The notes below the pieces were generated by a model, which searched no databases, was not told the origin of the DNA, and worked only from the letters and a program-made list of their open reading frames with translations. This document shows, in pieces, positions 11,489 to 37,489 of a stretch of DNA of 64,000 nucleotides. The stretch is taken from contig JAODUP010000424.1 in NCBI GenBank assembly GCA_025642065.1, forward strand, positions 162,001-226,000, given 5' to 3'. Made by a program: the position numbers and the translations under genes. The stretch is from Paralvinella palmiformis. Taxonomy: Eukaryota > Annelida > Polychaeta > Terebellida > Alvinellidae. Each line of letters opens with the position of its first letter. Positions within the stretch are counted from its first letter, which is position 1.

Positions 11489-13401
11489 AAATGAAAAAGA
11501 TATTAACACTCAAGAGTAACTCTAATCCCCGTCAGTCTACAGAGGGCTCATGTGACGTCAGAGCATTTGAGTTTTCTCCTTCCCGCCTTCGAATCTGGTT
11601 TGCGGTGCAGCCATAATGACGATCCTCCAGTAATTTTGATTATTTCCATATATCTATGATATAAGATATTGTGGAATTTTTGGTTGCTGTTCTAAGCATT
11701 ACACATTTAAGAAATATTTGCTATGGGTGAACTGTCCCTTTAAACAAAAAGTAAGCTTCTATTAACAATCTACTAATTTATCTGTCCTTCAAAATATTTT
11801 TTAATATATCATTAGCCATAATCAGGGCGTAAATATAAACTGGAATATAGTTTTTATTCACGTATTAGTAAGGCCCTCCATGACAATGATAATGGACCTG
11901 CATAAACAAAAAGACACGCTAAACACCAAATTATAAACTGTTTCGAATGTATGGATGATGCCAAAATGTTTAATTGAGCTAGAGCAGGGATTCGTGATTT
12001 TCAACCAACAACATATCGCAGTTTATAGCCACTTTAAGAATTACCAGTGCCCAGACTGTGTCTTGGTGAGATTATATTATTTAACCGATGATGAACCTCT
12101 ACACCTTCGTACATTGACAGCATATGGACCTTCAGCTTATTGACCTCGTACAATCTCGTTCGTTCTTACGTATAACATTCGCGATACTGTTCGCCGGTCG
12201 CAAGAAAGAACTAATACTTGACATCGCTCGTCGAGGATATAAGTCAAGCCCATGGGTCATGTACTTAAGTACAAATACTTTCAATGTTACCAAAGCCAAA
12301 TACTTATCTAAACAATGCAGGATAAGTACAAGTACTTTGCAACAAATCCAAGTTCAAGGTATTTTTGATATTTTATAAAAACATAAAAACGAATATATCA
12401 CGAGCTGATTATATATGCTATGCCGGCATAATAACATTGACATAATAGCCATTATTATGTTGATGATATATAGTTCTAGGATACACAACTTTCGCTTCTT
12501 AAGATATAACAGTTTGCATGAAGGCATAAGTGAGCGTGTATGTGATTGCATTTGTTTACCGCAATACAAGTTCCACCCGATCGAGGGCCAACTAATTGAA
12601 ATTATATTACCGCAGACTGAAGGACGAACACCCCCGACACAGATAACGCAGGGGTTATATCCCACAATCTGAAAACACTGCCGTTGGCTACCAATTCTGC
12701 TACTAGATTCTAAAAGTAAGATATGAAATATTATTTTCTATCTGCAGTAAAACAAATGATTCATTCTAACTTACGATATGGCCACATGAAAGGTTTTCTT
12801 CGGTATTGAGATGAAATTAATCATGTTTGGATGCGACTCTCAAGAAGTGCTAATATAATATATAAGGATGTTGACTACGCTGGTATCATTAGGTTATAGC
12901 AGTATATGAGAATGCAAAATGGTCATGTTCTATTAAAGTAAAATCCGAATTTCTGACAGTTCATAAGAACTGGAAAAGGTGTGCAAGAAAAATACCGTGT
13001 ATTGCTTGAATAACATTTTCATACATGAAGTATATCAACTGTACGTTATCGGTTTGGTAGAAAATTTCTGGTACAGTTAAACCACTTGCAGAGACTGAGG
13101 TAGGCGTTTGGTGAGAAGGTCCGCAAATGGTTTCGATTTTGCTGAACCTATGCCTACGTGGCTCGTCCAGGGGTGTCGGGATATTTCCATATGCCCACTT
13201 ACAACGATAATGCGTGCGGAGTGTTATGTGCGGAAGTGCTGTGGTGTGCACATTCACCAACACATGCCACAGTATGTCACCGTCAAACTATCATTCAAGA
13301 CCAAGTTATGAATCGGTGCAGCTCTGTTTAATAAACAAATGCGCGTAATGCCTATATACGAATATATACAATACACACGAGATGAAACCACATCATTCAC
13401 A

Positions 13402-13403
<2 letters not shown>

Positions 13404-13435
<32 letters not shown>
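13404..13435. repeat. (TA)n microsatellite
   Basis: Uninterrupted TA dinucleotides directly before the MITE-like repeat. Confidence 0.9.
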
Positions 13436-13438
<3 letters not shown>

Positions 13439-13468
13439 GAAATGTTAGACATCAAAGTGAATGATAAA

Positions 13469-13580
13469 CCTACTCTTGAAGTAGGTGTGATACTTGTTGA
13501 GAAGACCTTATTATGAGCTATATATAACTGAAACGCGCTCGATAAACAAGATGTTAGCTGGTCAACGCTGCGGCTCCGAA
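13469..13580 (-). repeat. MITE-like short repeat, copy 1 (family F)
   Basis: One end is a small hairpin (CCTACT-CTTGA-AGTAGG) and the other end reads CAACGCTGCGGCTCCGAA. The reverse complement of the whole unit recurs at 54092-54199 with the hairpin end conserved. No coding capacity. The hairpin terminus suggests a small non-autonomous DNA element, but the class is not established. Confidence 0.55.
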
Positions 13581-15441
13581 TGAATCTTAATTTACTCTTA
13601 GTCGCGGGCAAAAAGCATCACATTAAGAGTCGACCTTTCCCTATCTATAGGCGGTTTTTCCAAACCCCACAAGAACTATCCATGTAAAATCGAGCCGTGT
13701 TTGAACTGTCATATGGCCTAAATTATCATGTTAATTCTTAACGATCACTGGGCTAAACAAAAAGAGAAACAAAACTCCTGGAAAATCTAGATGAATTAGG
13801 TAGTGGAAAAGACAAAGTTTAAATTTTTGCTGTACAAGATCTGAACATAGAAAATACCCGGAGTACTGATTCAACGTTTAACTCCAATAAGGTCATGAAC
13901 CTGTGCCTAAGGAATGACCGAGAAACTCTTTCGACATTCGCAATCATTTCAATATATACAGCATAGGCCTATTGTACTTTTAAAAATAAGGGGTCCATAT
14001 AATAGTTATCGGTAACCTTTAAGACGGGTATACACAAACACACTAGCCTAAAATAAAATGTTTATGAGGGCGAAATGTATTTCTCTTTTTTAAATTTGAT
14101 TCAATAAATTGGGTGCACCAAAATATGAAATCTAGACACTAATAATTAATTAATAATGATTGTAGTTATAAAGAGAGTGGAATATAGTATATTACCCAAA
14201 ATACATCTCTGTATAGCTTGGGAAGATTCAATCGTCTAAATCACATTGAATAATCTAGATATCCCCTCCCCCCTATATAATCACTATCAGAATGAAGGTA
14301 TTCTTGATCGTGTTCAAATTTACCCTTAATTGGTAAATCTCTGATTGCGAGAAAAATTATTTCCCGATAGTTAATCATACGCCTTTTGTTTACCTGATAT
14401 ATTCCTCCAATATTAATGCCTTCAAATTTCGCTCCAATACGTACACGGTTTGGCAGCTTCTCTGGAAAATGGTTGGTCCCCCTAGCAGTGTCCCGAGTAC
14501 GACCATATTGTGCTGATGGGGCGAGTAAATTCGGGATCAACAGTGTAGAGTTGCGTATAACGAGTAGAGATTATTAAGATACGTCAACATCAGTGGTTAG
14601 AATTTATATTTTCTTTTGGGTGAATGAGAATTCAGTGAAAAATTACTGAATAGAATATGATTAGGTATCCAATAAACCGGATTGACTCCAACAGGCATTA
14701 ATAGACAATTAAAAGAATGGATAAATGAGGTACAGTGATAGAATGATAGTTATAGAGGCCATCTACAATAACACTAGCACGCACGCGCGCGCACACACAC
14801 AGAGAGAGGGAGAAAGAGAGAGAATTACCTTTTCATTCATTGTAATATAAATTGAATTAATTTTATAAGTATTTAGATTAATTAATAATTCGTATTTAAT
14901 TAGTGGCATATAATTAATGTAGATAATCTCAATTAATATTAATATTTATGTCAATAATCGGTATCATATAATAATTGTCCTCAAGGCCAAGGTAGTTATA
15001 TCAGGTCAGCATTTCCGCGATTATATCCAGGAGTCTGGCATATGACGTCAATAATTGTTCTTTATTTTCTATTTAAACAAGATCGATCCACTGTACGGTT
15101 TGACATTAGTTGGTTGTTATTTATAATCCAATAGCAATATGTTAGCGGTGTCAAATAATAATGCGACTATAAGAATATTCGGTGGTTATGTGGATTTGGA
15201 AATTCGGGATTGCGGCACCTAGCGGTTAAGATGGTAACCGATGTGTGGAGTCATTGCCACCGACTGGACTTTACAAGAGGTTTCTAATTAGAAGTAACAA
15301 AAAAAATGGGGATTTTGTAAATTTTTCATGCCAACATTTCCCTTGTCGATTTTTCAAACAGCCCTAACAAAAAGGATAGTAATTACTCTATGAATAACAG
15401 CGCCTTTATCGTGATATGTGGTAGTTTTATTTGTTTTGTTG

Positions 15442-15640
15442 TTCGGGGAGAATCCCCAGGCTGTCGCTTATTCGGCACAGCCTTATATATGTGGTAGTGG
15501 TCGGTCTTCTAATTTTATTTGTTGCTGGATTTTATTTGTTGATGACACTGAATTTTTTATCCATGCACATACACCGCTTCGGTCCTCTGTACACAGTCAA
15601 TCACTATATAGCTGGGATCGATCTATCCCTGGTAAATTAG
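15442..15640 (-). repeat. Tail fragment of SINE family A
   Basis: It begins with the block around GGGGAGAATCCCCAGGCTGTCGCTT, the 3' tail of family A (full copies at 43085-43437 and 53690-54052), in inverted orientation. The downstream part is only weakly similar and its end is uncertain. Confidence 0.5.
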
Positions 15641-15670
15641 CTGGGCAATTCAAAAGCTTGATGTTTAACA

Positions 15671-15888
15671 GAGTTCGGTGGCCTAGCGGTTAAGCACCCG
15701 GCACTTGGTGCCAACGGTCACAGGTTCGAACCCCGTAAGTGGTCGAAACTTTTCCAGAGATTAATACTCGGCTCACAACATCGTGGGTGGCTGACCACGT
15801 TAAATGGCGCTGCCGTCTCCACTGAATTATTTAAAAAGGGGAAAAAAACCTGAGCTAAACCTCTGAATTATTTAAAATAAAAACAATG
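15671..15888 (+). repeat. tRNA-derived SINE, family A, head and body
   Basis: Pol III box A-like TGGCCTAGCGGTTAAG (about 15679) and box B GGTTCGAACCC (about 15722) are spaced as in a tRNA, followed by a non-tRNA body ending CTGAATTATTT and an A-rich end. The head does not fold into a complete tRNA cloverleaf with a matching acceptor stem, so it is a SINE and not a tRNA gene. Confidence 0.75.
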
Positions 15889-16299
15889 GAAGACAAAAAG
15901 ATGACACAACATAAGAAAATCTCAGCTATTTACAATTCTTGAATACTAGATGTAGCTTTTAATAATTAATGTGGAAAGCAAGTTTGTTTGTGACAGTTGG
16001 TCTGGTCATATTAATTCACTAATTTAATTACTGCTTTCTGGAACATAAAATGGACTTAATTGCTATTTAATTATACCCGTTATTTTGTTCATGATAATCT
16101 TTGACAATAAAGTTATTTCGTTTAACTAAGGTTAAATTATTGCCTTTTCACCTGTCTTAGTTAAACATAACAATCTCGTTAACAGAATTGAAATACTCTG
16201 AATTAAACATTTCTTATACTGTGATGTATAGTCGACGCCTTCAAAAAATTGAACGACTAAACAATGATCGACGTTTATAACCCGGCTAAACATGTAAAC

Positions 16300-16431
16300 A
16301 CTCGCAGCCAATCGGAAAGCAGCAGCGATGCACGTGACCCTCCAGGTCCACGTGGTGGAGTCGAAGGGCGTTTGCTTTGTTGACAGGTTACACCGATCAT
16401 GTTCTTAAGTGTCTGCCGAGTCTAGCGAGAC
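16300..16431 (+). promoter_or_regulatory. Proximal promoter region of LONRF
   Basis: The 130 bp before the start codon contain a CCAAT box (16308-16312) and two CACGTG E-boxes (16331-16336 and 16349-16354). There is no TATA box at the expected position. NF-Y and bHLH factors (USF/MYC/MITF type) recognise these motifs in other animals; use here is inferred. Confidence 0.5.
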
Positions 16432-30077
<13,646 letters not shown>

Positions 30078-30336
30078 CTAGTGGCAAGGGCAGTAGATTT
30101 CGTTTCTCGTCCATTTGTTTGGATGTTTGTCGTTGGCGTTAGTCTGAGTGGCATCTTTGAATGGGTCTCTTACTGACAGTGGGGAAAAAAACCCGGATCT
30201 ACTGCTCTTTATCAAAACACAGTTCAATTAGCTAATAGGCCTCTTACGTGGTTAAATAAGTTCATACTACCAGGTCTCTTCATATGAACAGAACCATATT
30301 ATTTTTGGTATTACATATGTACATGAATTTTGCACA

Positions 30337-30378
30337 ATTAAAATGTGATCAGTAAAATCCGTGTATAGTCCAATTAAA
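30337..30378 (+). terminator. Candidate LONRF polyadenylation signals
   Basis: ATTAAA occurs at 30337-30342 and 30373-30378, 260-300 nt after the stop codon. No canonical AATAAA is closer. Either could end the transcript. Confidence 0.35.
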
Positions 30379-30379
30379 A

Positions 30380-33270
30380 AGGCGCTAAATTACAACATCA
30401 GATATGTTGCTGCCATGTGATCCTTTTCAGATATTTTAATTTTGAATAGGGAAGTGTGGTATGTGTGGTAATGGCAGTACTGATAATGTTATTACAAAAC
30501 TCATTAATATTTGTTACCGAGTGCATATAATTATATTTATATATATATACATATATATCAGTCAAATTATTTATTGTTAAATATAACCTTCCCTCTAAAA
30601 CAGACTTGTATCTACAGGAGTCATATACTTGCTTTCATCCTGCTTGTGAACTGTAGCTTCATGTTGAGAGCAGAACCATTTGATGTTTCTAAAATCTGGC
30701 CTTACCTTGGTAAAATGAAAGAAAGACGAGGAGAACAAGAAAACAACTGGCACTAAAGCAATTAAACCCTACACACTTGGTCCAAACCACGACATTAAGT
30801 CACTGTTCCTGCAGAATGTAAGAGTGATTTATATTTGTTTGCGTTCTTTATTTATGCTGGTAATTTATTACATAGCACTAAATGTTCATTATTTTCAACT
30901 ACCGGTACACCTATTGCTGAGAAGCATTCTGTTCATTCAGTCCTCGTATTTTATCATTTCACTAGCAGATACTGATATTATGCTACCATTATATCATAAT
31001 TATTGTCTACAATATAATCTTTGTGTATAGCAAATTCTGTGAATAAATGACATCTATCACTAGACAGGATTTGTGATTATGACCGTAGTCGGATTTGAAA
31101 AATAAGTTTTTATTAAATCATATAATTAATTATCTGTGCTTTTTGGTGATGAAATTCTCTATTTAAAGAAAACATCACTGCTTAGTGGTATTAGCTTGCA
31201 ACACGTCTTGGTAACATTTATACGTAGTTCCCAAGTTGCCCATAGGTGTCGGACGTACAGCAAGCAGGTACGTGAAAGTCCACTCGGCTGTACGCATTCC
31301 TTCGACATGATGGAACAAGGCAGTTGAACCAGTAATGAATTAATGCACTTTCACTGCATACCTCTATATTAGAGAACTGTTTCTATATTAGAGGCTCCAG
31401 TATACAATCATTTCTCTGTTTTACTGATTAGGCTGACCGGGCCAATAACGAACATATTTAAATAGGTACAGTTGTAGATTTTCTATATGTCCTACCTATC
31501 ATTATTAATAACTAACTAACCAGTAAATAGTCTTGCTATACCATGTTAGTTAAAATTTAGTTAAAATTTAAATAAACAGCTAGATGGGGTGAGGAGGCTG
31601 TACCATAAAAATGTCAATAATTAATCATTCGTTAACTAAATATATGCTTTTTTCCATATATCTTAATTTATTACCTTTATGTCTTGTATACTTTGTCCTG
31701 GAAAATGGTAATTTTGTCCTGGAAATAATTTTTCCTTGGCTGTGGAAACTATGAATATAGCTACAGTTCACAAGCAGGATGAAAGCAAGTATAGGACTCC
31801 TGTAGATTCAGAGTTTCTGATACATTTTCAAAACTTCTACCAGAACCCGGACTCCAAGATTGCAGTCTTTCTCATGTCGCAGAACAAAAACATCTTACAT
31901 TATAAGACATGTCTTTGGTCAGACATTCGATGAAGACCTGAAGGTGGAACTCGAAGGAACATTGTCATTAGGCTTGGATGAGAGTAATGATAAAATTAAT
32001 GATAAACAGTTAGAAATTCATGTCAGGTACTATAATGAAAGGAAACGTGAAATAGTGACTGATTTCTCCTTTATTTTCATTTCAAGTCTGTGGACGCACT
32101 GCAATGCGAATGAAACTGTTTTCTAGTATGCTTCCCAATTTCATGAATGCAACTTCAATCTTCCCGAGGTGATGTTTTGCTAGATATGAGACAGTGCTTT
32201 AGGGATTCAGCTTGATGACTTAATTTATTCCTTTTCAGTAGGCCAGTTTGCATTCTCTTTGCCTACGACTGATTCGGGCTTAATAAAAATTCGACGGGAG
32301 CAGATGTACTTCTTTCTGTCCATAAAAATCTGAATGATTGTGGTCGAGTAGTTAACTCACTCAATGAACTGGACTGTGTACCGATATAATGCGATGATGC
32401 ATGGGTCTAAAAGCGAAACATCCGACACATTACAGATAATCCAAAACTTGTACGTTTTTGTATTTTCAATCATTGTTAAATTTTGAAACATTGGCAACAT
32501 GCCGTTCAAGACATGACTAAAAATACAGTATATTTTATACCTTTTCTAATCTTCATTATACAATGTAGGCATTTAAAGCCAGACTATTTTGCACAATGCT
32601 GAGTGTTCAATGTTCCCAAGTTAACCGAATTAATAACTATTTATGTAGTTATTAAGACGATGCTTGACATCGAGACCAACAACGTAAGAAATGTTGTCCT
32701 CGGAGAGTTCCTATAAAAACATAGTACACGTATGTATTAACTGCTCTCTGATTAGCATGTAGATCATGGAAACCACATGTATTTTCATCTTGTACACTTC
32801 AAAGTGATAAGACAATCCTTAAAGCTCAGATAATCAGTTGGCTGTCATCATCCCATAAATGAGTACGGTCTTAAAGAGAAAAATCTGAATATAATGAGCT
32901 ACTGGTAAGTTTATAATAAAGAAATTTGTTTCTAGCCAACTCTGCGTCCACGCCAGAATAAATTGACGACAATCTTGGAAAGTAATGAGGTGAAATGATA
33001 GTTGAAACATCCCTCACATATGAGCTAGAAATCGAACACTATTAGAAATATGTGGTGGACCTCACTAACAGTTAAACATTAAAGATTTCCCCACCTCACT
33101 TATATTTAGAAGAATAAAAACAAGTTCAGCTGTGGTCACAAATACATGTACAAGGATAAGGATGGCCACTTTGTGAATGGTTGCTCACAAACAATGTTCA
33201 TTAATGAGTAATAGCTGCACTGATCACTCTGAGAAGCAATCTCAAAACAGACATTTTAAGTATTATCTTA
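30380..33270. other. Intergenic region between the two convergent genes
   Basis: AT-rich sequence with a short TA run (about 30535-30560) and one transposase-like fragment (31736-32126). Otherwise I see no gene or structured element. Confidence 0.6.
31736..32126 (+). pseudogene. hAT-like transposase fragment, frameshifted
   Basis: Two overlapping frames are joined by a frameshift near 31900. The second reads LSLGLDESNDKINDKQLEI then VRYYNER, which resembles the segment around the first catalytic aspartate of hAT-superfamily transposases and their ZBED/ZMYM-like relatives. The first frame supplies a short upstream segment. No N-terminal zinc finger, no later catalytic residues and no terminal repeats are visible. 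The identification rests on one motif. Confidence 0.35.
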
Positions 33271-33278
33271 TTCGACGT

Positions 33279-33284
33279 TTAATG
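33279..33284 (-). terminator. Candidate polyadenylation signal for the TPR gene
   Basis: ATTAAA on the minus strand, about 275 nt after the stop codon. No AATAAA was found nearer. Confidence 0.3.
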
Positions 33285-33557
33285 ATGCCACCTTATTAAG
33301 ACAAAACATCAACAAGAACACCACCAACGTACAATGCCACATGATCTAAGGCAACAGGTCTTAATACTCGGACAAGTTTACATTTTAGAAGTATCAATTT
33401 CATAATAATGATGGGTATATTTTGCTTAATGTCAACAAACAAAATAACAATAGCAATGCACAGGCATCATTTGCTCAATAGTTTCTATGACTTACAGTCT
33501 TCTCAACAATTCAAGTGCACATAAATATGTTAAAAATATAAATAGCATTAATGGTCT

Positions 33558-36157
33558 TCATGCATTATTTGCACTACAAAGAATGTCACATGCTTTCGTC
33601 GTGAATTTTCGTAAAATATCCTCACAGGTAGCACTGGATGGTAGGTAGATGACACCGTGACATTCAGATGTCTGTGTAAATGTGATGAAACATTTATCCT
33701 GACGACGTGCTTCTCTTTGAACGCTTTCAAATAATTCTTTGTAGAGTTCATTTCCACCAAGGCCATCTACACACACCAAACACACATGAAAGTAGTCCAG
33801 CTGACGACACAAAATTTCAAAGGCTTCATAAATTGACCTGGAATTGAACTCAATCAGGTCACCGGATGAATCTGATGCTTCAAAAATTTCCAGTCCACAT
33901 CGGTTTAAGGTATCAATGATATTTTCGCCCAAGAGGTTCTGACTCGTGATGAGTAGCACATCATACTCGTGATCAAGCTGAGTGTCACAATCATCTTCAG
34001 AATCATGGTCATCTGCAGCGTTGGACTGCAAGTCAGGTTCACCAATGTCACACTGAATGTCCGAGAACACCCACCGAAAGATCCGCTGAAAATCATCACG
34101 GAAATGTGTTTCTAATATCATTTCTGTTGCAATGGTCATAGCTATTTTCGACTGATCAGGTTCTGGTTTCTCTGTAAAACATTTGATATACATCATCAAG
34201 TAATCAGCTGCCACTGTGTAATTTTGTTCTCCATAATAACAAGTGATTAACTCCCATAGAAATTCTTTGTTTTCTGGCTGGCCAAGAACATCACCCAGTA
34301 CAGCGGCTTTTATTTGTTCACGAGCTTGTTTAAATTGGCCCACTAACCGAAACACAAAGGCCTTCTCTTTAGCAACTGCTCTGGGGTCATTTTGGCGACC
34401 ATCCACCATTTTATCCAAGAGATCAATAAGCTCATAGAATGCAACACGAGATCGTTGGTTTCCCATGATGGAAAATTTCAGTGACTTCAGGAAGAGCGCC
34501 TTTGCATTGATGCGATCTTTGGACTTCATATACAAGCCCCACTGCTCAAACAGATAGGCCCCATCAGTAGAGTAGCTCTCCTCAATGTCATCGATTACTT
34601 TGGCAGCACTGATGAAGTATTCATCAGCAGGTTTATTCATGCTGACATGAATGCGAGCTAAATCTGTCAGATAGCGAGCAACGGTACCAAGCACCTTTTC
34701 ATTGGCTGAGAGCAGATTTTCATAGCTCTTTTTCAAATATTTGTGCTCTGGTTGTTTCTTCTCTACTGGGTTGCTTGTACGTAATTTATCATAAAAATCT
34801 GGCTGCCTGTAATGTTTTGGCACTGATTCATAGGTTGATGGATACTTTGGTCGAAGGTACACATTGGTCTGCTTATGTGTGGCATCATCGTGGTCCCCAG
34901 ACCATTTTGTTTTATTCTTGGATTTTCTTCCAGCATGTCTGGAGTTTCCAGCTTTTCTCTCACGATTGTTGTACAGCTTTCCAGCATGATAACATCTATC
35001 CAGGATCCACATTGACCTGTACGCCAAACCCAAGTGATGATTTGCGGTGTGCAACGATTCACACTTGCTGACGACCTTCTCCAGACAATCGACTGCGAGT
35101 TGAAACTGTTCTAGAGAGGAGGCCCATTCTCGTCGGTGCCGACCAACGAGCAGTAACACATGTGGATGTTCTGGTGATGTATTCATGGCCAGTTCTAAGC
35201 ATTCACCTATGGTCCTATTTACTACCACTCCAACATCCGTCATATTAAGCAGCTGATATGTTTTCTTTGCCTCTGCCATAATCCCCCATGCCCATCCTGA
35301 AAACTCCCTATCATTAGTCTGGATCACAAAATCCAACAGACAGCAAGTATTTTTGAATGCAGTATTAACCGTATCTTGATAATTCCCAGTGCAACACCGC
35401 AAAATATGAATGTTGTGTTTCTGTAAAAGTTTGCTCTGAAGCCGGGCACACTGAAAACACCACAGTATCATTTTCTTTTTCATGCAATCACTGTCTTCAA
35501 TACTCTTCCATATTCTGTTAAGCTCTTCCAATTCAATGGAAAAATTAAGTAAGGCGGGTTCCTCATTATCCTTTGGAGTACCCTCTTTGTTAAGAATGAA
35601 TTTCATTACACCGGAATATAGGATCGCTGCTTCTCTGTAATATTTGGGACCCAGCTCATAATACAGATGACCAAGCTCTGCTTTATAGATCTGTCTTCTC
35701 TGAAACTTCAAGCTTTCGTCTTTCATTCCAGACATTGGGTTTACTATGCTCGACAGATCCTTCAGTACGTTTGAAGCCTCAGTAAACCTTCCACTAGCAT
35801 TCAGGATGTGCCAGTCATTAAGAAGAGTGAATATGTTCTCGCCACTTCCTGAACCACGACTCAGTGACATTGAATGTTGGTCTTTGCCACGATCCAGGTC
35901 ATCCCTTGTGGCTGGTAATACCACAGGCAAGATATTTTTATGACCGAGTTGGTGTAGCTGTATGGACAAAAAACATAGCAGGTTCTCAAAGCACTCATCG
36001 TAGGTGAAGTATTCAGGATCATGTTTCTTCAGGCCATCCCACATTTGCTGTAACTTCTTAAAGGTGTTATCTAAGTGTTGTTGTTGTTTCAACTTACTGT
36101 ATGGATCAGTGATGTTGCACTGGCTTAGCAGCTCATTAGGGGTCTCAGGACTTTTAC
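33558..36157 (-). CDS. TPR gene exon 2 (main coding exon)
   Basis: Open for 2600 nt with no interruption, ending in TGA at 33558-33560. Its first two bases complete a Cys codon whose first base comes from exon 1. A TTG-initiated reading of this ORF is not needed. Confidence 0.92.
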
Positions 36158-37087
36158 CTGTCAATGAAAGTAATCCACATAATCATTGCAGTGTACAACA
36201 ATAATAAAGAATATTTTAATAGAGTAAAGTTTTTGCTGTTACACTTGTAAAACCAAGACAGCACTAACTGCATTCATATGATATTTCCCTTAACTAAATT
36301 ATTTTTTTTAGCAGAAACATTCAATTCAATTGCATTATTCCACACTAACATACATTTTCACCTGCTGCAGTGTTCGTTTTATAGTCGTTTCTGTCAGGAA
36401 TTCAGATGCAACAGTTTGCTCTAGTGTTTGCATATCCTGGACGTCAATCTCAAACTAGTAACCAGTATATCCTTTGTAATATAGTTTACAGAACTACCAA
36501 GTTTCCACATAAATCTATACACCATGTTTCTAATTAGACACCTACAGCATTATACATTGAACAGAGTGCACAGGAAGCTGATACTTTTTTAAATGTTATG
36601 ATATACAATATGTATTCTATTTAAAGTGGATTTCTTGTAATTCCGCCAAAGTTGCACATTATACACGAGTATGGCATAAACAAAACATTATGATTTTCCC
36701 CTCTAAGATTCACATGTTAAACTTTCCCAATATGTTCTACGCTGTCTATTAATATCATTATCATCTGTAAGTCAGTGAACAAGATATTTATATGCAACAA
36801 CAACATGTAAAACAATCCATTTTAGCCCAGTTCCAAATTTCTCACATTTATGCAAGAACATCAATACAACTATTATAATTTACAATATTAAAAAAGATCA
36901 ATCAGCAGTGACAACATCCATATAAAGCCACTCCTAGCTATAGAATCAATGTGTTCTATTTCATCAAAATTTTACACAGTTGTTTAACACCAACACGAAA
37001 TACCACCAAGATATTCACAGAACAGAGATAGCTATAATCATTTACTGTGCACTCACATGGTTTTCGAATGATCCGCCTCCTCTTCAT
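33558..37087 (-). CDS. TPR-rich protein with C-terminal alpha/beta domain, two coding exons
   Basis: CDS = complement(join(33558..36157, 37057..37087)), 2631 nt, 876 residues. The large exon has no ATG at its 5' end; it starts behind a good minus-strand acceptor (CTTTCATTGACAG). A 31-nt first exon ATGAAGAGGAGGCGG... with donor GTGAGT lies 899 bp upstream in matching phase. The N-terminus is then MKRRRIIRKPC followed by KSPETPNELL. Residues about 90-730 are helical and TPR-like, with repeated units such as HPHVLLLVGRHRREWASSL, AVDCLEKVV and HHLGLAYRSMWI. A basic insertion follows (about 420-450). After an acidic linker (DDHDSEDDCD) comes a domain at 741-876 with alternating strands and helices (YDVLLITSQ, FHVCLVCVDG, CFITFTQ). 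Resemblance to TTC22/IFIT-like invertebrate proteins is by pattern only. The C-terminal domain could be TIR-like or flavodoxin-like. The gene is convergent with LONRF. Confidence 0.85.
37057..37087 (-). CDS. TPR gene exon 1 (31 nt, start codon)
   Basis: Encodes MKRRRIIRKP plus one base. Followed on the minus strand by the strong donor GTGAGT. Phase 1 matches the large exon exactly. The start context is AAAAATGA, purine at -3. Confidence 0.7.
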
Positions 37088-37489
37088 TTTTCTGTGTTTT
37101 ATACAACACCCTTATGCCATCAGCAACAAACAGGTCTGTAAATGATTAAACGACTAGTTATGAATGTGTCAAGCTTAATCATTTAAGTAAGAAGGTAGTT
37201 ACACTGATATCCATAGTTCATGTTAAGTAGTCAATTCAGACTTGTTCAATTAGTATTCTGACTACATGTACTTGATATTCAGAACACCTCTACATTCTTA
37301 CAGAAGAAAATTATCATAATACATTGATGAGAAACCAATCAGTGACTAAATCACAATATATAATAATAATAATCGACGAAATGGCAGTTTTTAACATGGC
37401 TGACAACATCAAATGAGAGCGATTCATATGGTCTGTAATTTATAGCTTCCCATCGAGACTATTTTGAAATATATTTAGAATTTAGAATA

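Larger units (their letters stand above)
10271..16270. other. Intergenic region with scattered repeats
   Basis: No convincing gene. Contents I can name are a YxFEP-like micro-ORF (11426-11488), a TA run (13404-13435), a MITE-like repeat (13469-13580), a CA/GA-rich simple repeat (about 14780-14823) and a broken tRNA-derived SINE (15442-15888). The minus-strand frame at 14241-14540 has 99 residues without any motif I recognise and is most likely chance. Confidence 0.55.

Noticed and set aside
14241..14540. 99-residue minus-strand ORF as a gene
   Set aside because: No motif, no homologue I recognise, no splice or promoter context, and a length compatible with chance.
15671..15750. tRNA gene (box A and box B present)
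   Set aside because: The acceptor stem does not pair, the unit continues into a non-tRNA body, and the same body recurs elsewhere, so it is a SINE.
33558..36164. 868-residue ORF read as a complete intronless gene
   Set aside because: Its apparent start is TTG, not ATG, and a polypyrimidine-AG acceptor lies within the first codons. A phase-matched ATG exon at 37057-37087 explains it better.
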